Shown here: piece by piece, positions 40,008 through 49,549 of the stretch
Layout: every line of letters starts with the position of its first letter
Position numbering within the stretch: position 1 is the stretch's first letter
Assembly (NCBI GenBank): GCA_005402585.1
Contig: BIFP01000002.1
Location: 110,293 to 174,292 of the forward strand
Reading direction: 5' to 3'
From: Micromonosporaceae bacterium KJ-029
GTDB taxonomy: Bacteria; Actinomycetota; Actinomycetes; Mycobacteriales; Micromonosporaceae
DNA: 64,000 nucleotides
Program-made: the position numbers and the translations under genes
Notes under the pieces: generated by a model
Databases searched by the model: none
What the model was told of the DNA's origin: nothing
What the model saw: the letters and a program-made list of their open reading frames with translations, nothing else

Positions 40008-40376
40008 TCAGCGCTCCGCCACCACCACTGCGGAGGCGATCCCGCCGTCGTGCGACAGCGAGAGATGCCAACGATTGATACCGCGTTCGGTGGCCGCCGT
40101 GGCGACCGTGCCGGAGACGGTCAGCCAGGGCCTACCGTCCGGATCCGCAACGATCTCGCAGTCGTGCCAGCTCAGCCCGCCCGGGGCGCCGAGCGCCTTG
40201 GCCACCGCCTCCTTGGCGGCGAAGCGGGCGGCCATCGACTCGGGCGAACGCGGGTTACCGGCGGCGGTGTACCGCTCGGCCTCGGTGAACAGCCGGTCGG
40301 CGAGCAACGGCGTGCGGGCCAGCGCCCGGGCGAACCGGTCGACCAGCACGACATCGATGCCGACAGCGACGATCAC
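40008..40376 (-). CDS. acpS: Holo-[acyl-carrier-protein] synthase
   Basis: AcpS transfers 4'-phosphopantetheine from CoA to acyl carrier proteins. The 122-residue protein has the metal-binding start [11 protein letters not shown] with Asp8, the second motif [12 protein letters not shown], and the C-terminal [24 protein letters not shown] lies seven bases before the GTG at 40376 (complement of 40384-40389). The longer open frame upstream is a shadow of the divergent gene. Confidence 0.95.
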   Translation of the reverse strand: MIVAVGIDVVLVDRFARALARTPLLADRLFTEAERYTAAGNPRSPESMAARFAAKEAVAKALGAPGGLSWHDCEIVADPDGRPWLTVSGTVATAATERGINRWHLSLSHDGGIASAVVVAER

Positions 40377-40383
40377 GCGGCCC

Positions 40384-40389
40384 ACCCTA
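40384..40389 (-). promoter_or_regulatory. -10 hexamer, leaderless type, for acpS
   Basis: TAGGGT on the minus strand lies seven bases before the GTG at 40376. Confidence 0.48.
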
Positions 40390-40550
40390 CCGGCGCGGGA
40401 GCGGCAAGATAGCCGCCGACCGCGCACCGGGCAACGCCTGTGGACACCCCTGAGGTACGCCCGCCGCCCGCTGTCCACAGGGCGGGCCGGCCGCGGCCGG
40501 TGCCGCCTAGCGTCGGCCGGGTCGTGGGGTGCCGGGAGCGGGAGGGGTCG

Positions 40551-40847
40551 ATGGCCGAGGACGAGTTGACCGTACGGCCGGAGGTGCTGCACGAGGTCGG
40601 GCGGTCGCTGGGCGACACCGGCTACCGGCTGGGTAACGGGCTGGCCGGCGTGCCCGGGCTGGCGGTACCGGCCCGGGACTGGTCGACGGCGGAGGTGTTA
40701 GCAGCCCTGGAGGCGGCCGTGCACGCCTGGTCCGGGCGGCTCGGCGGCCGGGTGGCGGAGACCGGTGACGCGGTGCGCGCCGCCGCCGGGGCGTACGAGT
40801 CGGTGGACTCGCGGGCCGCCGCCCGGCTGTCCGCGCTGCCCCGATGA
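40551..40847 (+). CDS. EspC-like small type VII secretion substrate
   Basis: The 98-residue all-helical protein resembles the EspC/DUF2580 class: no signal peptide, helical hairpin with [11 protein letters not shown] in the turn region, then a long second helix ending in a Y-x3-D-like segment (YESVDSRAA) at about residues 84-92, reminiscent of the T7SS export signal. GGAGG is five bases before the ATG. Its stop overlaps the next start (ATGA), so the two are made together, as for paired ESX substrates. No ESX machinery gene is in the window. Confidence 0.7.
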   Translation: MAEDELTVRPEVLHEVGRSLGDTGYRLGNGLAGVPGLAVPARDWSTAEVLAALEAAVHAWSGRLGGRVAETGDAVRAAAGAYESVDSRAAARLSALPR

Positions 40848-42466
40848 GCGGGGCCGGGCCGGCGACCCGCAACGCACCGGGAGAGGTCGGCTACGCCCAG
40901 CTCTGGACGGCCGATCCGGCGGCCTGGCGGGCCACCGGGACGGCCTGGGCGAGCCTGACCGACCTGGCCGAGCGGCGGGCCGGCGAGCTGGTGGCCGGCG
41001 CGGCCACGCTGCGCTCCGGCTGGTCGGGCCGGGCCGCCGAGTCGGCCGGGACGCGACTGGCCGGGCTACGGGCTGAGCTGGTCGCGCTCGCCCCGGCCGC
41101 GATCGAGGTCGACCAGGTCCTCGCCGAGTTCGCCGCACGACTGACGGCCGCGCAGGCCCGACTTGCCTCGGCCGTGGCCCTCGCCACCGCCGCAGGGGTC
41201 CTGGTCGACCGATGGGGCCGGGTGCGCCCCGACCCCGGCCGGGTGCCGACCGACCGGGCCGGCCCGACGGTGGACGGAGTGGCGGCGGCCATCCGGGGCG
41301 CGCTCGACCTGGCCGCGACGGCCGACCGGGAGGCCGCCGACCGCCTCAGGCAACTGGTGGACGCCGCCGGGTCGGGCTGGCTGGCCGGGCCGCCACCGGG
41401 CCGACCCGCTCCGGACACCGACCCCGCGCTGGTCAACCGCTGGTGGGCTGGGCTCACCCCGGCCGAACGACGCTGGCTGGTGGTACACGAACCCGACCTG
41501 ATCGGCCGGCTGGACGGAGTCCCCATCGCCGCCCGCGACCAGGCCAACCGGTTGCTGCTGGGAGCTCGGCGGGAGGCGCTGCTCGCGCAGTGGGGGCAGT
41601 TGCTGGGCCGGGTGCCGCGCGGGCTGGCCGAACTGGCCGGGCTGCGCCGCGTCGATGCCGCTCTGGGCGGCCTGGACGCGCTCGCCGCCCGGCTGGCGGC
41701 ACCCGAGACGCCTCGGGCGTACCTGCTCGGGCTGGACGTCGGCGGCGAGGGGCAGGCGGTGGTGGCGCTGGGCAACCCGGACCGCGCCGCCAGCGTCCTG
41801 ACCTACGTGCCGGGGATGACCGCCGGGCTCCACGACGCCACCGGCGAGTTGGGCCGGGCGGCCCGGGTGCTGTCCCGCTGCGCCGAGCTGGCGCCGGGCG
41901 AGGAGACCTCGGCGGTGCTCTGGCTGGACTACGACGCCCCGGATTTCCTGCACGAGGCGGCTTGGGACGGGCAGGCGCGCGCGGCCGGCGATCCGCTGCA
42001 CCGGTTCCAGGAGGGGCTGCGGGCCACCCACGACGGGCCGGCGGCCCGGCAGACGGTGCTCGGGCACAGCTACGGGTCGCTGGTGGTGGGCACCGCCGCC
42101 CGCGACCACGGGCTCGCCGCGGACGCGCTGGTCTTCGTCGGCTCACCCGGGGTGGGCGTGGCGCACGCGTCCGAGCTGGGCGTACCGCCCGGGCAGGTGT
42201 GGGCCAGCACCGCGCCGGACGACGTGATCCGGCTGACCCGCCCGCCGGGTGACCTGGCCCGCCAGGCGGTGCTCAGCGTCTCCCCGGTCACCGCCTTAGC
42301 TGGGATGCTGACCGGGCCGACCGACGAACGCTGGTTCGGGCGTGACCCGGCCGAGGCGGCCTTCGGTGGCCGGACGTTCCCCAGCGGCCGGTACGGCCAC
42401 ACCGGCTACTGGCATCCGGCCAACCCGGCACTCGACGGCATGGCGAAGGTGGTTCTCGGCCACTGA
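40844..42466 (+). CDS. DUF1023 alpha/beta-hydrolase with N-terminal WXG-like domain
   Basis: The 540-residue protein has an N-terminal helical domain (about residues 18-140) with SGWSG in the position of a WXG turn. The C-terminal DUF1023 hydrolase domain has its nucleophile at S409 in GHSYGS, then FVGSPGVGV and a late histidine (YGHTGYWHP). DUF1023 proteins are actinobacterial predicted esterases, often with WXG/ESX partners; the substrate is unknown. Translation is coupled to the EspC-like gene. It may be a secreted enzyme or toxin of the type VII pathway, which is inference. Confidence 0.8.
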   Translation: MSGAGPATRNAPGEVGYAQLWTADPAAWRATGTAWASLTDLAERRAGELVAGAATLRSGWSGRAAESAGTRLAGLRAELVALAPAAIEVDQVLAEFAARLTAAQARLASAVALATAAGVLVDRWGRVRPDPGRVPTDRAGPTVDGVAAAIRGALDLAATADREAADRLRQLVDAAGSGWLAGPPPGRPAPDTDPALVNRWWAGLTPAERRWLVVHEPDLIGRLDGVPIAARDQANRLLLGARREALLAQWGQLLGRVPRGLAELAGLRRVDAALGGLDALAARLAAPETPRAYLLGLDVGGEGQAVVALGNPDRAASVLTYVPGMTAGLHDATGELGRAARVLSRCAELAPGEETSAVLWLDYDAPDFLHEAAWDGQARAAGDPLHRFQEGLRATHDGPAARQTVLGHSYGSLVVGTAARDHGLAADALVFVGSPGVGVAHASELGVPPGQVWASTAPDDVIRLTRPPGDLARQAVLSVSPVTALAGMLTGPTDERWFGRDPAEAAFGGRTFPSGRYGHTGYWHPANPALDGMAKVVLGH

Positions 42467-42476
42467 CCCGACGGTC

Positions 42477-42503
42477 CGGGCCGTGGCGGTCCGCCACGGC
42501 CCG
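42477..42503. terminator. Bidirectional terminator DUF1023 / glmS
   Basis: Perfect 12-bp arms 42477-42488 and 42492-42503 with a three-base loop lie between the convergent stops. Confidence 0.82.
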
Positions 42504-42511
42504 CCCGACGG

Positions 42512-44425
42512 TTACTCCACGGTGACGGACTTGGCGAGGTTACGCGGCTGGTCGACGTCGTGTCCCCGGGCGGCGGCGATCTCGGCAGCGAAGACCTGCA
42601 ACGGCACGGTGGTCACCAGCGGCGCCAGCAGCGTCGGCGTACGCGGCACGTAGATCAGGTGGTCGGCGTAGCGGACGACGGACTCGTCGCCCTCCTCGGC
42701 GATCACGATGGTGCGGGCACCACGCGCGCGTACCTCCTGGATGTTGGAGACGACCTTGTCGTGCAGCAGTCCCCGGCCGACCGGCGACGGCACCACACAG
42801 ATCACCGGGGTGCCCTGGTCGATCAGCGCGATCGGGCCGTGCTTCAGCTCGCCCGCGGCGAAGCCCTCGGCGTGCATGTACGCCAGCTCCTTGAGCTTCA
42901 GCGCACCCTCCAGCGCCACCGGGTAGCCGACGTGCCGGCCGATGAACAGCACCGTCGGCTCCGACTTCAGCTCGCGGGCCAGCTCGCGGACCGGCTCGAT
43001 CCGCCCGAGCAGCTCACGCAGCTTGTCCGGCACCTGGTGGAGCTGTTCGACCACGGCCGCCACCTCGTCGGCGAACTTGATGCCCCGCACCTGGGCCAGG
43101 TGCAGGCCAATCAGGTAGCAGGCGACCAGCTGGGTGAGGAACGCCTTGGTGGAGGCGACCGCGATCTCCGGCCCGCCGTGGGTGTAGAGCACCGCGTCGG
43201 ACTCCCGGGGGATGGTGGAGCCGTTGGTGTTGCAGATGGCCAGCACCCGGGCCTTCTGCTCCTTGGCATGCCGCAGCGCCATCAGGGTGTCCATGGTCTC
43301 GCCGGACTGCGAGATCACCACGATCAGGGTGGACCGGTCGAGCACCGGGTCGCGGTAGCGGAACTCGCTGGCCAGTTCCACCTCGCAGGGGATCCGGGTC
43401 CAGTGCTCGATGGCGTACTTGGCCACCAGACCGGAGTGGTACGCGGTGCCGCAGGCGACGATGAAGATCTTGTCCACGTCGCGCAGGTCCTGGTCGCTGA
43501 GCCGGACCTCGTCGAGCATGATCTCGCCGCTCTCGGTCAGCCGGCCGAGCAGGGTGTCCGCGACGGCCTGCGGCTGCTCCTCGATCTCCTTGAGCATGAA
43601 CCAGTCGTAGCCACCCTTCTCGGCAGCCGAGGAGTCCCAGTCGATGTGGAAGTCCTTGCCGCTGGCCGGCTGGCCGGCGAAGTCGGTGATCTCGATGGCG
43701 TCGGCGGTGATCAGGACGATCTGGTCCTGGCCCAGCTCGACCGCGTCGCGGGTGTGCTCGATGAAGGCGGCGACGTCGCTGGCGAGGTAGTTCTCCCCGT
43801 CCCCACGGCCGACCACCAGCGGCGAGTTGCGGCGCGCGCCGACCACCGCGCCGGGCACCCCGGCGTCCACGGCGAGCAGGGTGAACGCGCCCTCCAGCCG
43901 CTGGCAGACCACCCGCATGGCGGCGGCGAGCAGCTGCGGCCCGTCCGGCTGGCCGGCCGCCCGCAGCTCGGCCAACGCCTTGGCGAGCAGGTGCGCGGCA
44001 CACTCGGTGTCGGTGTCGCTGGCGAACTGGACGCCGTCGTCCTCCAGCTCGGCGCGGAGCTTGGCGAAGTTCTCGATGATGCCGTTGTGAATCACCGCGA
44101 CCCGGCCGTCGGGCGACAGGTGCGGGTGGGCGTTACGGTCCGTGGGGCCGCCGTGGGTGGCCCACCGGGTGTGCCCGATGCCGGTGGTGCCGTCGCCGAT
44201 GCCGATCGGGCTGGCGCCGCAGGCGGCCGGGTCCTCGGCGGCGCGCTCGGAGAGCACCTTCTCCAGGTTGGCCAGCTTGCCGGCCTTCTTCTCGGTCAAC
44301 AGCTCGCCGTCGCAGACGACGGCGACGCCGGCCGAGTCGTAGCCGCGGTACTCCAGCCGCCGCAAGCCGTCGAGCACGATGCCGAGTGCCGGTCGGGCAC
44401 CGGCGTAGCCCACGATTCCACACAT
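42512..44425 (-). CDS. glmS: Glutamine--fructose-6-phosphate aminotransferase (isomerising)
   Basis: GlmS makes glucosamine-6-phosphate from fructose-6-phosphate and glutamine, the entry to UDP-GlcNAc and the wall; glmM (46957-48309) does the next step. The 637-residue protein begins MCGIVGY, so Cys2 is the N-terminal nucleophile after Met removal. The N-terminal Ntn domain has GHTRWATHG. Two SIS domains follow (SQSGETMDT near residue 370; the second around KLKELAYMHAEGFAAGELKHGP), and the protein ends in NLAKSVTVE. TAGGCT seven bases before the ATG (complement of 44433-44438) suggests a leaderless mRNA. Confidence 0.97.
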   Translation of the reverse strand: MCGIVGYAGARPALGIVLDGLRRLEYRGYDSAGVAVVCDGELLTEKKAGKLANLEKVLSERAAEDPAACGASPIGIGDGTTGIGHTRWATHGGPTDRNAHPHLSPDGRVAVIHNGIIENFAKLRAELEDDGVQFASDTDTECAAHLLAKALAELRAAGQPDGPQLLAAAMRVVCQRLEGAFTLLAVDAGVPGAVVGARRNSPLVVGRGDGENYLASDVAAFIEHTRDAVELGQDQIVLITADAIEITDFAGQPASGKDFHIDWDSSAAEKGGYDWFMLKEIEEQPQAVADTLLGRLTESGEIMLDEVRLSDQDLRDVDKIFIVACGTAYHSGLVAKYAIEHWTRIPCEVELASEFRYRDPVLDRSTLIVVISQSGETMDTLMALRHAKEQKARVLAICNTNGSTIPRESDAVLYTHGGPEIAVASTKAFLTQLVACYLIGLHLAQVRGIKFADEVAAVVEQLHQVPDKLRELLGRIEPVRELARELKSEPTVLFIGRHVGYPVALEGALKLKELAYMHAEGFAAGELKHGPIALIDQGTPVICVVPSPVGRGLLHDKVVSNIQEVRARGARTIVIAEEGDESVVRYADHLIYVPRTPTLLAPLVTTVPLQVFAAEIAAARGHDVDQPRNLAKSVTVE

Positions 44426-44432
44426 GAGTGGC

Positions 44433-44438
44433 AGCCTA
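44433..44438 (-). promoter_or_regulatory. -10 hexamer, leaderless type, for glmS
   Basis: TAGGCT on the minus strand lies seven bases before the ATG at 44425. No ribozyme-like leader as in Bacillus glmS could fit. Confidence 0.5.
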
Positions 44439-44568
44439 ACCAGTTTCGCTCACGGTGTCTGCGCAAAAGCCGGGTAAACAATCACTGAATTTGAGCGATC
44501 AGGCACTGCCGGTGATCGGGGCCACATAGCACGCAGGCGGGGTCGGGCGGCATCACGGCTCGCACCCG

Positions 44569-44574
44569 TACCCT
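44569..44574 (+). promoter_or_regulatory. -10 hexamer, leaderless type, for the aminotransferase gene
   Basis: TACCCT lies seven bases before the GTG at 44582. Confidence 0.42.
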
Positions 44575-44581
44575 GACGGGC

Positions 44582-45775
44582 GTGACGAGCACCGATGTCG
44601 ACCCGCTGGTGAGCCGGATGCGCCCTTTCGGGACGACGATCTTCGCCGAGATGTCCGCCCTCGCCGTACGAACCGGGGCGGTGAACCTCGGGCAGGGCTT
44701 TCCGGACACCGACGGCCCGCCGGAGATGCTCGCGGCGGCGGCCGAGGCGTTGCGCTCCGGCCGCAACCAGTACCCGCCGGGCCCCGGCGTCCCCGAACTA
44801 CGGGCGGCCGTGGCGGCGCACCAACGCCGGTTCTGGGGCCTGGAGTACGACCCGGACGGCGAGGTGGTTATCACCGCCGGTGCCACCGAGGCGGTCGCCG
44901 CGGCGATCCTCGCCCTCTGCGAGCCGGGCGACGAGGTGGTCTGCTTCGAGCCGTACTACGACTCGTACGCCGCCTCGATCACGCTGGCCGGCGCGGTGCG
45001 GCGCCCGGTCACCCTGCACCCCGGCCCCGACGGGCGGTACGCCTTCGACCCCGCCGCCCTGCGCGCCGCGTTCGGCCCGCGTACCCGGTTGGTGCTGCTG
45101 AACTCCCCGCACAACCCGACCGGCAAGGTGTTCACCCCGGCCGAGCTGTCCCTGATCGCCGAGCTGTGTCAGGAGCACGGCGCGTACGCGGTGACCGACG
45201 AGGTGTACGAGCACCTCGTCTTCACCGACGCGGCGAGCGGACACGTCCCGCTGGCGACGCTGCCCGGGATGCGCGAGCGGACGCTGCGGATCTCCTCGGC
45301 CGGCAAGACCTTCTCCTGCACCGGCTGGAAGGTGGGCTGGGCGAGCGGCCCGGCCGCGCTGGTCTCCGCGGTGCTCCGGGTCAAGCAGTTCCTCACCTTC
45401 GTCAACGCCGCGCCCCTGCAACCGGCCGTCGCGGTGGCGCTCGCCCTGCCCGACGCCTATTTCACCGACTTCCGCGCCGGCCTCCAGGCCCGGCGGGACC
45501 AGCTCATCGGCGGGCTCGCCGACGCCGGTTTCGAGGTGCTCACGCCGGAGGGGACGTACTTCGTCACCGCCGACGTCACCGCCCTCGGCGGCACCGACGG
45601 CGTCGAGTTCTGCCGCTCGCTGCCCGAGCGCTGCGGCGTGGTCGCCGTACCCACCCAGGTCTTCTACGACGATCCCGAGGCCGGCCGGCGACTGGTCCGG
45701 TTCGCCTTCTGTAAACGTCCCGAGGTGCTCACCGAGGCGGTGGCCCGGCTGCGCCGAGCGGAGGTGGGCCGATGA
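44582..45775 (+). CDS. Class I/II PLP-dependent aminotransferase (DapC/YbdL-like)
   Basis: The 397-residue fold-I enzyme has NLGQGFPDTDGPPEM near the N-terminus, YPPGPGVPELR, the LLNSPHNPTGKVF substrate/PLP region, the cofactor aspartate in VTDEVYEH, the PLP lysine K242 in SSAGKTFSCTGWKVGW and the carboxylate arginine in LVRFAFCK. This resembles DapC (succinyl-DAP aminotransferase) and YbdL/kynurenine aminotransferase; the substrate is not fixed by sequence. The stop overlaps the start of the next PLP enzyme (ATGA). Confidence 0.87.
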   Translation: MTSTDVDPLVSRMRPFGTTIFAEMSALAVRTGAVNLGQGFPDTDGPPEMLAAAAEALRSGRNQYPPGPGVPELRAAVAAHQRRFWGLEYDPDGEVVITAGATEAVAAAILALCEPGDEVVCFEPYYDSYAASITLAGAVRRPVTLHPGPDGRYAFDPAALRAAFGPRTRLVLLNSPHNPTGKVFTPAELSLIAELCQEHGAYAVTDEVYEHLVFTDAASGHVPLATLPGMRERTLRISSAGKTFSCTGWKVGWASGPAALVSAVLRVKQFLTFVNAAPLQPAVAVALALPDAYFTDFRAGLQARRDQLIGGLADAGFEVLTPEGTYFVTADVTALGGTDGVEFCRSLPERCGVVAVPTQVFYDDPEAGRRLVRFAFCKRPEVLTEAVARLRRAEVGR

Positions 45776-46881
45776 CCGACGCGTACGCCGAGCGGGTCCG
45801 CCGGCTGACCGCGCTGCGCGGCTGCGACACGGTGCTCTCCGGGGCCCGGCCGGCCTCGGTCGCCGAGCAACTCGACGCGATCCGGGTGCGGGCCGACGAC
45901 GACCTGCTGCCCGACTTCTACGGCGAGGGCGGGGCGGTGGCCGCACTGGAACGCCGGGTCGCCGAGCTGCTCGGCACCGAGGCGGCGGCCTTCTTCCCCA
46001 CCGGCACCATGGCACAGCAGGTGGCCATGCGCCACGGCGCCGAGTCGACCGGCCGGAACGCCGTCGGGCTGCACCCGCTGAGCCATCCGCTGCTGCACGA
46101 GCGGGACGCGTACGCCGTGCTCGGTGGGCTGCGGGCGGTCCGCACCACGACCGCGCCAGGCAACCCGACCGCCGACGAGGTAGCCGCGCTCGACGAGCCG
46201 ATCGGCACCCTGCTGCTCGAACTGCCGCTGCGCGACGCCGGCTTCGTCCTGCCGAGCTGGGACGAGTTGGTCGCCATCGCCGGGGCGGCCCGCGAGCTTG
46301 GTGCCCGGGTGCACCTGGACGGTGCCCGGCTCTGGGAGTCCACCGTCCATCTGGGGCACTCGGCGGCCGAGATCGCCGCCCTGGCCGACAGCACGTACGT
46401 CTCGTTCTACAAGTCCCTCGGCGGCATCTCGGGGGCGGCGCTGGCCGGTGACGCCGGGCTGGTCCGGTACGCCCGAGCCTGGCGGCACCGCTACGGCGGC
46501 AACCTGTTCCAGCAGTGGCCGGCCGCCCTCGCCGCGCTGCACGGGCTGGAGCACGAGCTACCCCGGCTGGCCGGCTACGTCGCGCACGCGAAGCAGGTGG
46601 CGGAGGTGCTGGCCGCCCTGCCCGGCGCGCGGGTGCATCCGGCACCGCCGCACACGCACCAGTTCCGGCTCTGGCTGCCGTACCCGGCGGACGCCCTCAA
46701 CGACGCCAACCTCGCCCTCGCCGAGGAGGAGAAGGCGTGGTTCGTCGGCGGCTGGCAGGGCACCGAACTGCCCGACCTGGCGATGGCCGAGGTCACAGTG
46801 GCCGAACCCGCCCTGCAACTGGACGCCGACCAAGTGGCCGAACTGGGTACCCGTTTCCTCCGCCGCCTCTCGGCAAGCTGA
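45772..46881 (+). CDS. Beta-eliminating lyase / low-specificity threonine aldolase family
   Basis: The 369-residue PLP enzyme shows DFYGEGGAVAALE, AAFFPTGTMAQQVAM, the HLDGARLWES segment with the PLP-pairing aspartate and substrate arginine, and the PLP lysine K214 in VSFYKSLGG. Threonine aldolases cleave L-threonine to glycine and acetaldehyde; the exact substrate is unproven. It is translationally coupled to the preceding aminotransferase. The 58-bp repeat begins 16 bases after the stop. Confidence 0.85.
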   Translation: MTDAYAERVRRLTALRGCDTVLSGARPASVAEQLDAIRVRADDDLLPDFYGEGGAVAALERRVAELLGTEAAAFFPTGTMAQQVAMRHGAESTGRNAVGLHPLSHPLLHERDAYAVLGGLRAVRTTTAPGNPTADEVAALDEPIGTLLLELPLRDAGFVLPSWDELVAIAGAARELGARVHLDGARLWESTVHLGHSAAEIAALADSTYVSFYKSLGGISGAALAGDAGLVRYARAWRHRYGGNLFQQWPAALAALHGLEHELPRLAGYVAHAKQVAEVLAALPGARVHPAPPHTHQFRLWLPYPADALNDANLALAEEEKAWFVGGWQGTELPDLAMAEVTVAEPALQLDADQVAELGTRFLRRLSAS

Positions 46882-46896
46882 CGACGGCGAGCGGCA

Positions 46897-46954
46897 GTGT
46901 TAAAAAGGGGCCCCTCCTCTACACCAGGCGTTAAGAAGGGGCCCTTCCTTACAC
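46897..46954 (-). repeat. 58-bp palindromic repeat, intergenic (copy 2)
   Basis: This fills the gap between the threonine-aldolase-like stop and the glmM stop, ending two bases before the latter. Its reverse complement aligns gap-free to 23017-23074. Two AAGGGGCCC-type palindromes (around 46906-46915 and 46935-46945) could each form a hairpin, so here it may double as the terminator for both genes. Confidence 0.88.
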
Positions 46955-46956
46955 GG

Positions 46957-48309
46957 TCAGGCCGGGCTGGCCGTGCGTACCTGCGCGGCGATCCGCTCGG
47001 CCACCTCGCGGGCGGTCGCCTCGGTGGCGGCCTCGACCATCACCCGGACCAGCGGCTCGGTGCCCGACGGGCGCAGCAGCACCCGCCCGGTCTCGCCCAG
47101 CTCGGCCTCGGCCCGCTCGACCTCGGCGCGTACGGCGGGTGCGGCGGCGCCGACGGTGCGGTCGCCGACCGGCACGTTGATCAGCACCTGCGGCAGCTTG
47201 GTCACCACGGCCGCGAGGTCCGCCAGGGAACGGCCGGTCGCCGCCATCCGGGCCATCAGGTGCAGCCCGGTCAACACCCCGTCGCCGGTGGTGGCGTACG
47301 TCGGCATGACGATATGCCCACTCTGCTCGCCGCCCAGGGCCAGCCCGGAGCCGCGCAGCTCCTCCAGCACGTACCGGTCGCCGACCTTGGTCTCGACCAG
47401 CCGGATGCCCTCGGCGGACATGGCCAGCCGCAGGCCGAGGTTGCTCATCACGGTGGCCACCAGGGTGTCCCCGGTAAGCGTGCCGGCCTCCCGCATGGCC
47501 AGGGCCAGGATCGCCATCAGCTGGTCGCCGTCGACCTCGTCGCCGTCGGCGCTCACCGCGACGCAGCGGTCGGCGTCGCCGTCGTGCGCAATGCCCAGGT
47601 GCGCGCCGTGCTCCACCACGGCCTGGCGCAGGGCCTCGATGTGGTTCGACCCGCAGTCGTCGTTGATGTTGAGCCCGTCCGGCTCGGCGTTGATCGCGAT
47701 CACCTCGGCACCGGCCTCCCGGTACGCCGTGGGAGCCACCTCGGCGGCGGCGCCGTTGGCGCAGTCGACCACGACCTTGATCCCGTCGAGGCGGTGCGGC
47801 ACCGACCCGACGAGGTGTTGCACGTAGTGGTCGGCGCCGTCGAGCAGGTCGTGCACCCGGCCCACCCCCGCGCCGACCGGGCGCTCCCAGGCGGTGGTGG
47901 CGTTGGCCTCGATGGCCGCCTCGATCCGCATCTCGATCTCGTCCGGCAGCTTGTGCCCACCGGCGGCGAAGAGCTTGATCCCGTTGTCGGGCATCGGGTT
48001 GTGCGAGGCGGACAGCATCACCCCGAGGTCCGCCTTGGCCTCCGCGGTGAGGAACGCCACGGCCGGGGTGGGCAGCACACCGACCCGGACGACCGTGGCG
48101 CCGGCGCTGGTCAGCCCGGCCACCACGGCCGCCTCCAGCATCTCGCCACTGGCCCGGGTGTCCCGGCCCACCACGGCCAGCGGCGCATGGCTGCGGTCCG
48201 ACTCGGCGAGGGTGTGGGCAGCCGCGACGGCCACCGAGAGCGCCAACTCTGGGGTGAGATCGGCGTTCGCGCGCCCGCGTACACCGTCCGTGCCGAACAA
48301 CCGGCCCAT
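46957..48309 (-). CDS. glmM: Phosphoglucosamine mutase
   Basis: GlmM converts glucosamine-6-phosphate to glucosamine-1-phosphate for UDP-GlcNAc. The 450-residue protein starts [12 protein letters not shown]. The phosphorylated serine is S102 in MLSASHNP, the metal-binding DGDADRC loop follows near residue 242, and the sugar-binding GGEQSGHI and phosphate-binding [14 protein letters not shown] are present. The ATG at 48309 is nine bases after GGAGG; an in-frame TTG nine bases further upstream is less likely. Confidence 0.96.
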   Translation of the reverse strand: MGRLFGTDGVRGRANADLTPELALSVAVAAAHTLAESDRSHAPLAVVGRDTRASGEMLEAAVVAGLTSAGATVVRVGVLPTPAVAFLTAEAKADLGVMLSASHNPMPDNGIKLFAAGGHKLPDEIEMRIEAAIEANATTAWERPVGAGVGRVHDLLDGADHYVQHLVGSVPHRLDGIKVVVDCANGAAAEVAPTAYREAGAEVIAINAEPDGLNINDDCGSNHIEALRQAVVEHGAHLGIAHDGDADRCVAVSADGDEVDGDQLMAILALAMREAGTLTGDTLVATVMSNLGLRLAMSAEGIRLVETKVGDRYVLEELRGSGLALGGEQSGHIVMPTYATTGDGVLTGLHLMARMAATGRSLADLAAVVTKLPQVLINVPVGDRTVGAAAPAVRAEVERAEAELGETGRVLLRPSGTEPLVRVMVEAATEATAREVAERIAAQVRTASPA

Positions 48310-48354
48310 ACCCGACAACCTCCCATAAAACTACCGATGAAGGAGAAAGCGAAA

Positions 48355-48396
48355 CGGCCGGTCCACCTCCCGGGTTGAGGGGAGGCGGACCGGCCG
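48355..48396 (-). terminator. Terminator of rplM-rpsI
   Basis: Arms 48355-48371 and 48380-48396 match at 16 of 17 positions around an eight-base loop, between the rpsI stop and glmM. Confidence 0.8.
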
Positions 48397-48426
48397 TCCG
48401 TCAGAAGTACAAGGTGCGGCTGGAGA

Positions 48427-48891
48427 TCAGCGCTTCGAGTACTGAGGAGCCTTACGGGCCTTCTTGAGGCCGTACTTCTTGCTCTCCTTGACCCGAGCGT
48501 CACGGGTCAGGAAGCCGGCCTTCTTCAGCGCCGGGCGGTCGTCCGGCTCGCTGACGATCAGCGCCCGGGCGATGGCCAGCCGCAGCGCACCGGCCTGGCC
48601 GGTGGTGCCGCCGCCACGCAGGTTGGCGATGACGTCGAACGCCTCGGCCTTCTCGGCGGTGACCAGCGGGTCCTTGATCAGCTGCTGGTGCACCTTGCTC
48701 GGGAAGTAGGCCTCCAGGTCTCGCCCGTTGCAGGTGATCTTGCCGGAGCCCGGCACGATGCGGACCCGGACGATGGCCTCCTTGCGCCGACCCACGGTCT
48801 GGATCGGGCGGTCACCACGAGGCGCGCGGGCGACGGGCGCCGGCGCCTCGGTGGCCTCGGGGGCGACCTCGGTGGCGGTGATGTCGGTCAT
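48427..48891 (-). CDS. rpsI: 30S ribosomal protein uS9
   Basis: The 154-residue protein has an actinobacterial acidic/Ala-Pro N-terminal extension of ~35 residues, then the S9 core [41 protein letters not shown] and the basic tail ending KAPQYSKR that reaches the P-site tRNA. AAGGA lies seven bases before the ATG at 48891. It follows rplM by 20 bases, the conserved L13-S9 operon. Confidence 0.98.
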   Translation of the reverse strand: MTDITATEVAPEATEAPAPVARAPRGDRPIQTVGRRKEAIVRVRIVPGSGKITCNGRDLEAYFPSKVHQQLIKDPLVTAEKAEAFDVIANLRGGGTTGQAGALRLAIARALIVSEPDDRPALKKAGFLTRDARVKESKKYGLKKARKAPQYSKR

Positions 48892-48911
48892 GCTGATTCC
48901 TTCGCCCGCGC

Positions 48912-49355
48912 TCACTGCGCGATCTGCTTGATCTCGAACGGCACCGGCTGCTGCGCGCCGTGCGGGTGCTCGGCACCGGCGTAGACCTTCAGCTTCTTGA
49001 TGAGCTTACGGCCGAGCTTGTTGTGCGGGAGCATCCCCTTCACAGCCAGCTCCACGGCACGGTCGGGGCGCTTGGCGAGCAGCTCCTCGTAGCCGACCTG
49101 CTTCAGCCCGCCCGGGTAGCCGGAGTGGCGGTAGGCGATCTTCTGTTGACGCTTGTTGCCGGTCAGCGCGACCTTGCCCGCGTTCACGATGACGACGAAG
49201 TCGCCCGTGTCGACGTGCGGCGCGAAAGTCGGCTTGTGCTTGCCCCGCAGCAGCGTGGCGGCGTGGGTGGCCAGGCGGCCCAGCACGACATCAGAGGCGT
49301 CGATGACGTGCCACTGACGCTCGATCTCACCCGGCTTCGGGCTGTACGTACGCAC
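48912..49355 (-). CDS. rplM: 50S ribosomal protein uL13
   Basis: The 147-residue protein begins [19 protein letters not shown] and contains [17 protein letters not shown], the [16 protein letters not shown] strand and YRHSGYPGG, all L13 hallmarks. The GTG start has AAGG eight bases upstream. It is first in the rplM-rpsI operon. Confidence 0.98.
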   Translation of the reverse strand: MRTYSPKPGEIERQWHVIDASDVVLGRLATHAATLLRGKHKPTFAPHVDTGDFVVIVNAGKVALTGNKRQQKIAYRHSGYPGGLKQVGYEELLAKRPDRAVELAVKGMLPHNKLGRKLIKKLKVYAGAEHPHGAQQPVPFEIKQIAQ

Positions 49356-49549
49356 AGGTCTACCTTGTCTCGTCGTCGGTCTGGGGTCGCGCGCCGAGGT
49401 GACCAGGGAATCCGGTCGGACCAGCGCGCACGAACGACCAAGCGTACCTCAGGCGGCACGCCCACAGATGTCGTACAACAGCAGGCAACGATACCCGCAG
49501 CCCTACCGGCCGGTCAAAACGGGGTCCGTGGGTACGCCCGCGGGCCCGG

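Noticed and set aside
42560..44488. Open frame of 642 codons on the + strand
   Set aside because: Exact antisense shadow of glmS, with low-complexity composition.
44426..44581. glmS ribozyme-type leader
   Set aside because: The start codon appears leaderless and no room or conserved core for the ribozyme exists.
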